Positions 1-6,839 of a DNA stretch of 12,455 bases are shown here, in pieces. The notes beneath the pieces were generated by a model. That model made no database searches. It was given only the letters and a program-made list of their open reading frames with translations, and was not told where the DNA came from. The number at the start of each line of letters is the position of its first letter. Within the stretch, counting starts at the first letter, position 1. Source of the DNA: Synechococcaceae bacterium Bin_79_3 (GTDB taxonomy: Bacteria > Cyanobacteriota > Cyanobacteriia > PCC-6307 > Cyanobiaceae); the NCBI GenBank assembly GCA_009914645.1, contig VFLB01000197.1, positions 1-12,455 on the forward strand, read 5' to 3'. The position numbers and the translations under genes are program-made.

Positions 1-273
1 ACCACCACGCTCATTGCCACGGCTTTCTTTCTTTTCAGAAACCTCTACTTTTAATTGGCTGCCGCCGTATTCACGACCGTTGAACTGGGCAATCACTTCA
101 TCGGTGAGTTTGGCGTCGTCAACATTTACAAAACCAAATCCACGGCAACCGCCGGTTTCGCGATCTAAAACCGCTTTAAACCGCACGCCAGCGCCAACGG
201 CAGCAAACATATTCTCCAGTTCTTTTTGATCGAAAGACTGGGGCAGGTTGCCAACGTAGAGGCGGATGCTCAT
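1..273 (-). CDS. RRM-type RNA-binding protein (3' end outside window)
   Basis: The 91 visible residues form one RNA recognition motif. RNP2 is LYVGNL at residues 5-10 and RNP1 is CRGFGFVN at 43-50, the two strands whose aromatic residues stack on single-stranded RNA. The visible part ends in a charged, Gly/Arg-containing tail after about residue 80, typical of the small cyanobacterial Rbp proteins (RRM plus short Gly-rich tail), which are often cold-responsive and bind mRNA; that role is family knowledge and not shown here. The ATG at 273-271 directly precedes SIRLYVGNL, the usual N-terminus of the family. The leader lacks a Shine-Dalgarno match and is pyrimidine-rich (CTTCTTCTCCC) just before the ATG. 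The gene lies 70 bases downstream of cca on the same strand. The C-terminus lies beyond base 1, so total length is unknown. Confidence 0.93.
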   Translation of the reverse strand, partial: MSIRLYVGNLPQSFDQKELENMFAAVGAGVRFKAVLDRETGGCRGFGFVNVDDAKLTDEVIAQFNGREYGGSQLKVEVSEKKESRGNERGG

Positions 274-343
274 GGGAGAAGAAGAAAACGTGGGGCCTTG
301 GTTTTAACCAGAATTGCTGGAAGCTGAGGCCGTATCAATGCAG

Positions 344-1582
344 TTAATCATGCGGCCGGGGAAGTTGATCAAGAAAATGCTTGGCCGCTTCAATGTTGTG
401 GGGCTTGCCGAAAGCGCGAGCTTTGGTGAGTTGCCACAGCAATGCACCAATCGCCGGCCCGGGTGATAACCCCAGCTGTTGCTGCAGCTGGGCTCCATCG
501 ATGGGGCTGCGGGGATGAAATAAGTGGTCTTTTGGGTTTCGCCAGCGCTCCAGCCAGCCTTCTGTAGCCCCGGGAAGCAGCAGCACCAAGGCTCCTAAAT
601 CCGCCTCTAAATCCAGACATAGCCTGAGTTGTTCCTCCTCAAGCAGCACTGGATTTTGCAGGATGGTTTGCCACCAGTGGCGCAATATTTGGCAGCGTTG
701 CTGCAACTTCTTGCTGGCTTTTAAGCGCCCCAAGCTGCGGGCGCTAAACAACTGAGCTAGCCGCGCTAGGGGTAGGGCTGTGGCGGCCTCCACGCTGCTT
801 AAGGGGCTAGCGGCATCGAGATTTATTTTTTTGGGGTTTATTAATTTTTGGTTACAGCAAAATTGCAGCGGTTCTAGCCATGGATGCAGCAAGCCAAGCT
901 CAGTGGCCTGCTCTAAGCCCTTTGAGCCATGGCAACAGCGGGACAATTTTTCTAGTTCCGCTAGCACCCGTTCAGGGGCTACTCGGCCTAATAAAGCCCC
1001 GTGGCGTTGCAGCATTTTGCTGCTGGCCGATTCCAGTTGAAAATTAAGCTCTGCCGCCAGCCGCGGCCCCCGCAGCAGCCGCAACGGATCATCCTGCAAA
1101 TTTTGTTCGCTGATGGCAGTAATTAGCCCTTTTGCTAGATCAGCTAACCCCCCTTGCGGATCAAGTAGGGGGCCATTGCCATCTAGTGGCAAGGCCATGG
1201 CATTGATCCGGTAATCGCGTCGAGCTAGGTCTTCCTCAAGGTTGGCGCCGCTGCAGGCGGCAAGATCTAGCGTGTAGGGCCCAAGCACCACACGGGCCAT
1301 ATCTCTTTCCGCATCAAGCACCACCGCAACACCTCCATGGGATTGCGCTAGCTGGCGAGCTAATGGAATCGCCCCTGCTGGCACCACAAGATCAAGGTCT
1401 GGGTGGGGAGCCAGGCGATTTAAAAGTCCATCGCGCACCGCTCCGCCCACCAAGGCGCAACCAACTGGCAATTTGTTTAGTGCAATTGGCCAGCGCTGCT
1501 GCGGTAGCAGCTGCCGCAGCAGCAAAGCAGCAGTGGTTGGGTTGATATGGCTGGGGGGAGTGGCCAAGGAACGCGGATCCAT
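344..1582 (-). CDS. cca: CCA tRNA nucleotidyltransferase (poly(A) polymerase family)
   Basis: Class II nucleotidyltransferase that would add or repair the 3' CCA end of tRNAs from CTP and ATP. From the ATG at 1582 the protein has 412 residues. The head domain shows GGAVRD at 46-51, the two metal-binding aspartates in DLD at 62-64, and RRDYRIN at 121-127; DDPLRLLR at 164-171 begins the linking helical region. The leucine-rich C-terminal half fits the neck/body/tail domains, with weaker conservation. Just after DDPLRLLR the sequence reads GPRLAAEL where many relatives have AVRFAAEL, a small variation. A TTG at 1597 could add five residues, but the ATG is preferred; neither has a clear ribosome binding site. 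Activity could be full CCA addition or only A or C addition, since split CC- and A-adding enzymes exist; with one gene in view this cannot be settled. It is divergent from ycf34 across 62 bases. Confidence 0.93.
   Translation of the reverse strand: MDPRSLATPPSHINPTTAALLLRQLLPQQRWPIALNKLPVGCALVGGAVRDGLLNRLAPHPDLDLVVPAGAIPLARQLAQSHGGVAVVLDAERDMARVVLGPYTLDLAACSGANLEEDLARRDYRINAMALPLDGNGPLLDPQGGLADLAKGLITAISEQNLQDDPLRLLRGPRLAAELNFQLESASSKMLQRHGALLGRVAPERVLAELEKLSRCCHGSKGLEQATELGLLHPWLEPLQFCCNQKLINPKKINLDAASPLSSVEAATALPLARLAQLFSARSLGRLKASKKLQQRCQILRHWWQTILQNPVLLEEEQLRLCLDLEADLGALVLLLPGATEGWLERWRNPKDHLFHPRSPIDGAQLQQQLGLSPGPAIGALLWQLTKARAFGKPHNIEAAKHFLDQLPRPHD
1495..1523. repeat. Perfect 10-bp inverted repeat inside cca
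   Basis: GCTGCTGCGG at 1495-1504 and its exact reverse complement CCGCAGCAGC at 1514-1523 are separated by 9 bases. It falls in codons about 20-30 of cca, in a Leu/Gln-rich stretch (LLRQLLPQQ), so it may simply result from repeated CTG and CAG codons. In mRNA it could form a stable GC-rich hairpin about 60 nt after the start codon. Confidence 0.6.
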
Positions 1583-1644
1583 GGCACCATTTTGCAAGAA
1601 CTATCTAAATAGAACTGTCTTAAGCCATGTGCTGTTTTTAGACC

Positions 1645-1857
1645 ATGTGCATCTGCGTTGCTTGCAGCTGGCAGCCGAGTTGCACCGCTTATCACCGGGT
1701 GGAAAGTGAACACGGCGTGCCTCACCTAAATCAAAATCCAGATTTCACTCCCGAGAATCCTCAGATTCATCTAAGCGTTCAAGCGGTGCAAAACAGCTGG
1801 GGAGTTGAGTGGGATGTGCGCAGTTGCGACAGTTTCAGGCCAGGCGGAGGTATCTAA
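1645..1857 (+). CDS. ycf34: Ycf34 family protein
   Basis: A 70-residue protein beginning MCICVACSW and continuing with TAYHRVE, HGVPHL, NPDF and GVEWDVR, which match the Ycf34 family conserved in cyanobacteria and red-lineage plastids. Four cysteines sit at residues 2, 4, 7 and 13, the CxCxxCx5C cluster at the extreme N-terminus. In Synechocystis, Ycf34 has been reported to carry an iron-sulfur cluster through conserved cysteines and to be needed for normal photosynthetic electron transport; its exact function is unresolved. The start at 1645 is fixed by the family's MCIC beginning. The gene leads a plus-strand cluster: tsaB starts 5 bases after its stop, and the tsaB ribosome binding site lies within the last codons of ycf34, suggesting co-transcription and coupled translation. 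It is short, but the family match makes it a real gene. Confidence 0.9.
   Translation: MCICVACSWQPSCTAYHRVESEHGVPHLNQNPDFTPENPQIHLSVQAVQNSWGVEWDVRSCDSFRPGGGI
1846..1850 (+). promoter_or_regulatory. Ribosome binding site deciding the tsaB start
   Basis: GGAGG, a strong Shine-Dalgarno match, lies 12 bases before the ATG at 1863 and inside the end of ycf34. It supports 1863 over the in-frame GTG at 1809, whose extra 18 residues look unlike the family. Confidence 0.65.
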
Positions 1858-1862
1858 GCCCA

Positions 1863-2474
1863 ATGAGTTGTGCCCTCGCTTTTCACAGTTGCAGCAGCAC
1901 CCTTGGGGTGGCCTTAATCAACAACGGCGAGTGGCGTTCTGCGGCTTTCCCCTTGGCGCGCCAGATGGCCAATGGCTTATTTACAGCTGTAGCTGAACTA
2001 CTACCTGCGAGCCGCTGGAATGAGCTCAGCTGGTTAGCGGTGGCCACCGGCCCCGGCAGTTTTACTGGCACCCGGCTCACCTTGGTTCTTGCCCGCACCT
2101 TGGCTCAGCAGTTGCAAAAACCCCTATACGGCTGGGGCAGCTTGCGTTTAATTGCAGAACGGCGTCAGCAGGAACTCGCTGCTGCAGGTCCCCATTGGAT
2201 TGGGCAAACCCTGCCTCAACGTGGGGTGGTGGCTGGTTACTACGGCCTTGGCGCTCAGGGAGTTGAAGAATTGCAAGCGCCAAGCCTGCATCCAGGCGGC
2301 AGCGCCAGCTTGAAGGGAGCCTTTTGGGAGGCAGAAATGTTGCCGGAGCAGGATTCACGTTTGTTACTTCAGCTAGGCCAAAGCTTGTTTGAGCAAGGCA
2401 ACCTCGGGCCTTGGGAGCTGGTTTTACCGATTTATCCCACCTCTCCAGTGCAAAACATCCCCGCGGTGGGCTGA
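1863..2474 (+). CDS. tsaB: tRNA t6A modification protein TsaB
   Basis: A 203-residue ASKHA-fold protein. The diagnostic motif is ATGPGSFTGTR at residues 61-71, followed by a helix containing LARTLAQQL, as in TsaB (YeaZ). The N-terminal strand ALAFHSCSSTLGVAL has His where most homologs have Asp-Thr-Ser, in line with TsaB being a non-catalytic partner. TsaB pairs with TsaD and, with TsaE and TsaC, makes threonylcarbamoyl-adenosine at position 37 of tRNAs that read ANN codons; those partners are not in this window. The C-terminus (PIYPTSPVQNI) is poorly conserved generally, but ends with a plausible YP-containing tail. The stop TGA shares its last base with the ATG of the next gene, so translation of the two is probably coupled. 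Sitting divergently near cca, it gives the region two tRNA-maturation genes. Confidence 0.92.
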   Translation: MSCALAFHSCSSTLGVALINNGEWRSAAFPLARQMANGLFTAVAELLPASRWNELSWLAVATGPGSFTGTRLTLVLARTLAQQLQKPLYGWGSLRLIAERRQQELAAAGPHWIGQTLPQRGVVAGYYGLGAQGVEELQAPSLHPGGSASLKGAFWEAEMLPEQDSRLLLQLGQSLFEQGNLGPWELVLPIYPTSPVQNIPAVG

Positions 2475-3049
2475 TGGCTAGGAAGCTGCTTCGGTTACTG
2501 CTTGGGGCCGGGCTGCTCTGGGGGGGCTGGAATTTTGGACCCGGCTTACTCAAGCCACTGCTGGAGCCTTTGCTGCCACCGCCCCAGCAGATTTTGGTTT
2601 TGGGCGGTGATTTAGAGAGAGAAGAAGTGGGCGCCCAGTTGGCCTATCGCAGCCAATTGCCCTTGATTGTTAGCAGTGGCAGCAATGCTGAATATGCTCG
2701 TTGGCTAATTGAGCGCAATGGCCTAGATCCAGCAAGGGTTCAGCTTGATTACCGCGCCAGCGATACCTTGAGCAACTTCACCACCCTGGTGGATGAATTG
2801 AATCGCAAGGGAGTGCGTCATGTGCTTTTAGTTACCAGCAGCGACCATATGGAAAGGGCCCTGCTGGTGGGCCGTGTGGTGGCTGGAAGCCGTGGCATCT
2901 ACCTAACCCCTGTGCTGGTGCCCTGCGCTAAAAACTGTCAATTTGAAAGTCGCAGCAAGGTGTGGAGTGATGGTTTGAGGGCTTTGGTTTGGGTAATTAG
3001 CGGAAAGGATCTGCGCCAGCAATTACTGGCAATTCCAGCAAGGCATTAA
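2474..3049 (+). CDS. YdcF/SanA-like DUF218 membrane-anchored protein
   Basis: A 191-residue protein of the DUF218 family (YdcF, ElyC, SanA). A single N-terminal hydrophobic segment, residues about 5-22, should anchor it in the inner membrane. The domain follows: LVLGG at 41-45, LIVSSGS at 64-70, the acidic/Asn-type motif DYRASDTLSNF at 92-102, and LLVTSSDHMERA at 118-129, matching the family pattern LVTSxxHxxRA. ElyC and SanA act in envelope integrity or vancomycin tolerance in E. coli, but the biochemical activity of the family is unsettled, so no substrate is claimed. The ATG at 2474 overlaps the tsaB stop (TGATG) and starts right before the membrane segment; an upstream in-frame GTG at 2411 is less likely. 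The last 53 bases overlap the convergent plsC. Two cysteines near the C-terminus (151 and 155) are worth noting if the domain is periplasmic. Confidence 0.85.
   Translation: MARKLLRLLLGAGLLWGGWNFGPGLLKPLLEPLLPPPQQILVLGGDLEREEVGAQLAYRSQLPLIVSSGSNAEYARWLIERNGLDPARVQLDYRASDTLSNFTTLVDELNRKGVRHVLLVTSSDHMERALLVGRVVAGSRGIYLTPVLVPCAKNCQFESRSKVWSDGLRALVWVISGKDLRQQLLAIPARH
2997..3049. other. 53-bp convergent overlap of two coding regions
   Basis: The plus-strand DUF218 gene ends with TAA at 3047-3049, while plsC on the minus strand ends with TAA at 2999-2997. Both reading frames are open through the shared segment, about 17 codons each. Third codon positions of each gene fall opposite second positions of the other, so synonymous change in one is usually missense in the other. 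No rho-independent terminator is visible for either transcript. Confidence 0.85.
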
Positions 3050-3671
3050 TTGCCTCTTGGCAGGCCTTTGTGGTGGCTTCTAGATCGGCTCGGCGTTTGG
3101 AAGCAGGCGGCGGGATCGGCAAACCCACCCTTATTTGAATTGCTACGAGGCGTGGCCAGCTTTGATTTGGTCCAAATGCGCGATGGGTATTAACCAACGC
3201 CACCGGCAGCAGCGGCGCCCCACTGCGGGCAGAAAGCAAAGCTGCCCCGAGCTGGGGATTCTCAACACGGCCACTCACCTGGCGGGTGCCATCGAGAAAT
3301 ATTCCCGTTGCCCAACCCTGCTCTAAGCGCCCTAAGGCGGTGCGAATTGCCTCGCGATCGCTTGCGCCACGGCTTACGGGGTAGGCGCCAAGGCTGCGGA
3401 TTAGCCCCCCCAAAATCGGCACCTCAAATAATTCAGCCTTTGCCATAAAACTCACCGGCCGCGGCAAGGTGTGGCCCAGCAAAGGTGGATCTAAATGGGA
3501 GCCATGGTTTGCCACCACCACCAACCCCCCTTGGCGGGGTACCCGTTCCATGCCAAAACAACGGCCGCGAAATAGCAAGCGAAATATCGGCGCCACCAGC
3601 AACCACTGCACCATCCTGTAACTGATGCTTGGCCGCGGCCTCAAGCTCAAGCTGGCGATCGCTTGATTCAT
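2997..3671 (-). CDS. plsC: 1-acyl-sn-glycerol-3-phosphate acyltransferase
   Basis: A 224-residue membrane-associated acyltransferase that would convert lysophosphatidate to phosphatidate, the second acylation of glycerolipid synthesis. The catalytic HX4D motif is NHGSHLD at residues 55-61 (His56, Asp61). FLDGTR at 125-130 corresponds to the phosphate-binding FPEGTR block, with Asp replacing the usual Glu. PVALVNT near 156 matches the late V-P-V-like block. A hydrophobic segment around residues 20-35 can associate with the membrane. The ATG at 3671 is chosen because it begins one base after the fabD stop; a GTG at 3701 would extend into fabD. It is the last gene of rpaB-plsX-fabH-fabD-plsC, placing it in the same transcript as PlsX, which supplies the first acylation. 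The C-terminus overlaps the convergent DUF218 gene. Confidence 0.92.
   Translation of the reverse strand: MNQAIASLSLRPRPSISYRMVQWLLVAPIFRLLFRGRCFGMERVPRQGGLVVVANHGSHLDPPLLGHTLPRPVSFMAKAELFEVPILGGLIRSLGAYPVSRGASDREAIRTALGRLEQGWATGIFLDGTRQVSGRVENPQLGAALLSARSGAPLLPVALVNTHRAFGPNQSWPRLVAIQIRVGLPIPPPASKRRADLEATTKACQEAINALLELPVIAGADPFR
3354..3361. repeat. HIP1 palindrome GCGATCGC
   Basis: Exact copy of the cyanobacterial highly iterated palindrome, inside plsC. Confidence 0.85.
3655..3662. repeat. HIP1 palindrome GCGATCGC
   Basis: Exact copy a few codons after the plsC start. Confidence 0.85.
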
Positions 3672-3672
3672 T

Positions 3673-4584
3673 TTAATTAAGGCCCAGATCCTGCAGCCCA
3701 CTAATTTGCGCCGTTACCAGGGCTGGCAGGCTGCGTTTGAGCAAGCCGCTGAGCACGGCCCCAGGCCCCACTTCCACCACCGTATGGATGCCAGCCACCT
3801 CGAATTGCAGCATGGTTTCACGCCAACGCACTCCGCTGGTCATCTGTTGCTGCAGCTGTTGTTTCAAGCTGTTGCCATCACTACAGGGGCTGGGGTTTGT
3901 ATTGCTGAGAATCGGCACTGCGCTGTTACGAAACGGCACGGCATCAAGTTCAGCACTAAAAGCTGCTGCAGGTGCGGCCATAAAAGGAGAGTGGAAAGCC
4001 CCGGATACAGCAAGGGGTACTGCTCGTTTGCAGCTCACAGCAGCCAATACAGCGGCAAGCGCTTCTTTACTGCCTGAGAGCACCACCTGGGCGTCGCTGT
4101 TGTCGTTGGCGATCACCACCCCTTCTGTAGCTCCCACCGCTTCCTCTAATTCCTTGCGCTTGAACCCAATCACTGCGGCCATCGCCCCACCACCTGCGGC
4201 AGCCATTAATTCACTGCGGCGAATTACTAACTTCAAACCGGTTTCGAATTCAAAAACTCCGCCTGCATAAAGGGCTACCAATTCACCCAAGCTGTGGCCG
4301 GCGAGCAGATTTGCCTTTTTCCCCTGTTTATAAAGAAGATCAATCAGCAGGCTTTCAAGAACAAATAAAGCCGGTTGAGTGTTGCGGGTGTTGTTTAGAT
4401 CATCCAGTGCGTTTGCGTTATTTAAGTTGGATTGATTGCTGCCGCTACAGATCAGCGCAAGGTTGCGGCCCAGTAGATCCGATGCCATTTCAAAACGATC
4501 CCGGCCCAAAGGGTGATCCAACAACCCTGCAGCCATTCCGAGCTTTTGTGATCCCTGGCCCGGAAACACCCAACAAATACCCAT
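3673..4584 (-). CDS. fabD: Malonyl-CoA:ACP transacylase
   Basis: A 303-residue transferase that moves malonyl from CoA to acyl carrier protein, feeding type II fatty-acid elongation in the cytoplasm. PGQGSQ at 8-13 forms the oxyanion-hole loop; GHSLGE at 96-101 carries the nucleophile Ser98; RRSELM at 122-127 holds the arginine that binds the malonyl carboxylate; GAFHSPFM around 195-202 carries the catalytic His198. QPALF at 70-74 is a further family block. All key residues are present and length is normal for FabD. An Asn-rich patch at about 50-67 (SNQSNLNNANALDDLNN) is unusual, probably a surface loop. The start at 4584 gives the canonical MxxxWVFPGQGSQ beginning. It follows fabH by 45 bases, the widest gap in the operon, and plsC follows after one base. 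Confidence 0.96.
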   Translation of the reverse strand: MGICWVFPGQGSQKLGMAAGLLDHPLGRDRFEMASDLLGRNLALICSGSNQSNLNNANALDDLNNTRNTQPALFVLESLLIDLLYKQGKKANLLAGHSLGELVALYAGGVFEFETGLKLVIRRSELMAAAGGGAMAAVIGFKRKELEEAVGATEGVVIANDNSDAQVVLSGSKEALAAVLAAVSCKRAVPLAVSGAFHSPFMAAPAAAFSAELDAVPFRNSAVPILSNTNPSPCSDGNSLKQQLQQQMTSGVRWRETMLQFEVAGIHTVVEVGPGAVLSGLLKRSLPALVTAQISGLQDLGLN

Positions 4585-4603
4585 AGACCCTTTAGATGTT
4601 GCT

Positions 4604-4619
4604 GGTAGCTGAGGCTACC
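4604..4619. repeat. 6-bp hairpin in the fabH-fabD spacer
   Basis: GGTAGC at 4604-4609 and GCTACC at 4614-4619 are perfect inverted arms around a 4-base loop. On the transcribed (minus) strand no U-run follows, so it is unlikely to be an intrinsic terminator. It may affect mRNA processing or fabD translation, since it ends about 20 bases before the fabD start; this is inference. Confidence 0.4.
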
Positions 4620-4629
4620 CATAGGGCAA

Positions 4630-5631
4630 TTAGGGGGTGGGCCCGCCCCAACGCCATAAAGCTGCCCCCCAGCTGAGCCCTGCGCCAAAGCCGCTGCTGG
4701 CAATAAGGTGCCCTGGTTTAACCAGGCCGGCCTGCACCGCCTCATGGAGCATCACTGGGATCGTGGCGGCAGAGGTGTTGCCGTAATGGGCAAGGTTGCT
4801 TAATACTTTTTCTTCCGGAAGACCGAGCCGTTCTGCAACAGCATTCAAAATGCGTTGATTTGCTTGGTGCAGCAGCAGCCAATCCAAATCAGCTGGCTTG
4901 GTATCTGTGCTTTTTAGAAGTTCCTGCAACACAGCGGGCACCTCCCGCACGGCAAATTTGTAAACCTCCTGGCCATTCATGGCGATTGGCTCAAAGCCCC
5001 CCAGTTGGCTGCTGATCCCAGGTATCAATTCTTGCCGGCTGGCCACTTGACGCAAGCTGAGGCAATCGGCTTTGCGGCCATCGGAAGCCATCCGAAAGCC
5101 AAGCAAACCATCCTGATCTGCTCCGCAGGCCTCAATTGCAACGGCCCCAGCCCCATCGCCAAACAACACGCAGGTGCTGCGATCATTCCAATCCACCCAA
5201 CGGCTCAATTGATCGGCGCCGATCACCAAGGCTCGCCCCATGGCGCCAGTGCGGAGATATTGAGAAGCGGTGATCAAGGCAAATAGAAAACCACTACAGG
5301 CGGCGGTGAGATCAAAAGCCACTGCAGCGCTAGCCCCCAGCTGGGCCTGCACGCGGGGAGCGGAACCAAAAAGATCGTCTGGGCTTGAGGTGGCGAGCAG
5401 GATTAAATCGAGGCTTTCCGGATCCCATCCAGCCCGTTCCAAAGCCAAACGCCCGGCTGCGCTTGCCAGTTTGGTGAGATTTTCCTGCTCTGCTGCAATC
5501 CGCCTTGCGGTGATGCCTGTGCGGCTGCGAATCCATTCGTCGCTGGTATCCACCCGCTGGCTAAGGGCTTCATTGCTGATGCTGGTATGGGGCAAAGCGG
5601 CGCCGGTGGCACAAAATCGAATGCCCTGCAT
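4630..5631 (-). CDS. fabH: Beta-ketoacyl-ACP synthase III
   Basis: A 333-residue condensing enzyme of thiolase fold that joins acetyl-CoA to malonyl-ACP and so starts fatty-acid synthesis. The Cys-His-Asn triad is complete: Cys112 in TAACSGFLF, His255 in LLHQANQRI, and Asn285 in HYGNTSAA. DEWIRSRTGI at 31-40 and the C-terminal GFGAGLSWGAAL are further FabH signatures. Length is typical for the family. The start ATG at 5631 shares one base with the plsX stop (TGATG), implying translational coupling; the N-terminus MQGIRFCATGAALP fits the family. With FabD encoded next it forms the initiation module: FabD supplies the malonyl-ACP that FabH consumes. The 3' end is very G/C-rich (4633-4649) and close to a perfect dyad, directly before the spacer hairpin. 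Confidence 0.97.
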   Translation of the reverse strand: MQGIRFCATGAALPHTSISNEALSQRVDTSDEWIRSRTGITARRIAAEQENLTKLASAAGRLALERAGWDPESLDLILLATSSPDDLFGSAPRVQAQLGASAAVAFDLTAACSGFLFALITASQYLRTGAMGRALVIGADQLSRWVDWNDRSTCVLFGDGAGAVAIEACGADQDGLLGFRMASDGRKADCLSLRQVASRQELIPGISSQLGGFEPIAMNGQEVYKFAVREVPAVLQELLKSTDTKPADLDWLLLHQANQRILNAVAERLGLPEEKVLSNLAHYGNTSAATIPVMLHEAVQAGLVKPGHLIASSGFGAGLSWGAALWRWGGPTP

Positions 5632-6833
5632 CAGGCGGCCTCATCTGTGAGGCGGTGCAGGTTTTCAAGGGCGCCATGGGAAGCGGCAGCATGGGCAAGC
5701 CGTAATGCCCCCAATACGGAAAGGGCTTTGCTGCTGCCGTGGCCGATCACGCAGATTCCATCCACCCCAAGCAATAGGGCGCCGCCGTGTTCAGCATGAT
5801 CGAGTCGTTTTTTGATGCGCCGCAAGTTATTGCGTAAAAAAGCAGAACCCACCTTGCCGCGGCGCCCGCGGGGTAGTTCTGCCTTAAGCACCTCCAGCAA
5901 CACACTGCCAACCGATTCCAAGAATTTCAGCAACACATTGCCTGTGAAACCATCACAAACAACCACATCAAATTCGCCTGAAAGCACATCACGACCTTCG
6001 CAATTACCAGCGAAATGGAAACGTTCTTCTGCAGCTAATAAGGGATAACTGCGTAAGGCAAGATCGTTGCCTTTACATTCCTCTTCGCCAATATTGAGCA
6101 AACCGATGTTGGGCTTTGTTACACCGAGCACATCGCGGCTGTAGATGTTGCCCAGCAAGGCGAATTGATGCAGGTAACTGGGTTTGCAATCCATATTTGC
6201 CCCCACATCAAGCACCAAAACTTGATGGTTTGCATCCTTTGTAGGGAAAAGTGCGCCGATGGCGGGGCGCTCGATCCCTTTAAGCCGCCCCAGCCTAAAA
6301 ATGGCAGAGGCCATCACCGCCCCTGAATTACCAGCTGAATACACCGCAAGAGCAGCGCCGTTTTTAAGCTGATCCATCGCCAAATTGATGCTGGAATCGC
6401 GTTTGCGACGCACGGCGGTGGCTTCCTCGTTCATGCCAACTGTGGCTCCAGCGGGCACTATTTCCAAAGCCCCTTGCGCTGTTGCCCGGTTAATCCGCTC
6501 CTGCAACTTAAGGGCCTTAATTGCTGCTTTTAAAGGCTCTTCTTCTGCAACAAACAGCACCTTCAAACCCAGTTGATCAATTGCATCAAGGCAGCCTTCA
6601 AGGATTGGGCCAGGGGCTAAATCGCCCCCCATGCCATCAACGGCAATTGCTATGCGGGGCCCAGGCGGGCTGGCATTAACAAACGGGTTAAATCCAGGGC
6701 CAAAGCCAATGCCGAATCTGCCCACAAGGCTGATCACCGGGCCGGTGCGGCGATACCAGATCACCAGCCGCCGCATGGCACGGCGGGGCCGCGGCCGGCG
6801 AATGCGGCCCGGCAGGGATTGGTGCTCCGCCAT
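5631..6833 (-). CDS. plsX: Phosphate acyltransferase PlsX
   Basis: Converts acyl-ACP and phosphate to acyl-phosphate, the donor used by PlsY for the first acylation of glycerol-3-phosphate; acts as a peripheral membrane protein. Family blocks: IAIAVDGMGGD at 61-71, NIGEEECKGN in the middle, and CDGFTGNVLLKFLE further on. The 400-residue length is more than the roughly 330-345 usual for PlsX because the conserved core begins near residue 60. The extra N-terminus is Arg/Pro-rich, then has MRRLVIWYRR at 20-29. ATG at 6833 and ATG at residue 20 are the only plausible starts; no ATG, GTG or TTG lies at the core's beginning, so part of the extension is probably real. I recall similar extensions in marine Synechococcus but could not check. 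The gene starts 6 bases after the rpaB stop and overlaps fabH by one base. Confidence 0.94.
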   Translation of the reverse strand: MAEHQSLPGRIRRPRPRRAMRRLVIWYRRTGPVISLVGRFGIGFGPGFNPFVNASPPGPRIAIAVDGMGGDLAPGPILEGCLDAIDQLGLKVLFVAEEEPLKAAIKALKLQERINRATAQGALEIVPAGATVGMNEEATAVRRKRDSSINLAMDQLKNGAALAVYSAGNSGAVMASAIFRLGRLKGIERPAIGALFPTKDANHQVLVLDVGANMDCKPSYLHQFALLGNIYSRDVLGVTKPNIGLLNIGEEECKGNDLALRSYPLLAAEERFHFAGNCEGRDVLSGEFDVVVCDGFTGNVLLKFLESVGSVLLEVLKAELPRGRRGKVGSAFLRNNLRRIKKRLDHAEHGGALLLGVDGICVIGHGSSKALSVLGALRLAHAAASHGALENLHRLTDEAA

Positions 6834-6839
6834 GGAGAA

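Noticed and set aside
298..309. TGGTT/AACCA inverted repeat as a terminator between cca and the RRM gene
   Set aside because: The stem is short with a two-base loop and no U-run; it is as likely to be chance in the RRM gene leader.
1477..1725. 82-residue minus-strand open frame across the cca start and ycf34
   Set aside because: Overlaps both real genes in the wrong frame and resembles no protein family.
1809..1862. Upstream GTG start for tsaB
   Set aside because: The added 18 residues overlap ycf34 and do not resemble TsaB; GGAGG before 1863 supports the later start.
2077..2553. 158-residue open frame on the minus strand
   Set aside because: Antisense to tsaB and the DUF218 gene start; both plus-strand genes have clear family motifs.
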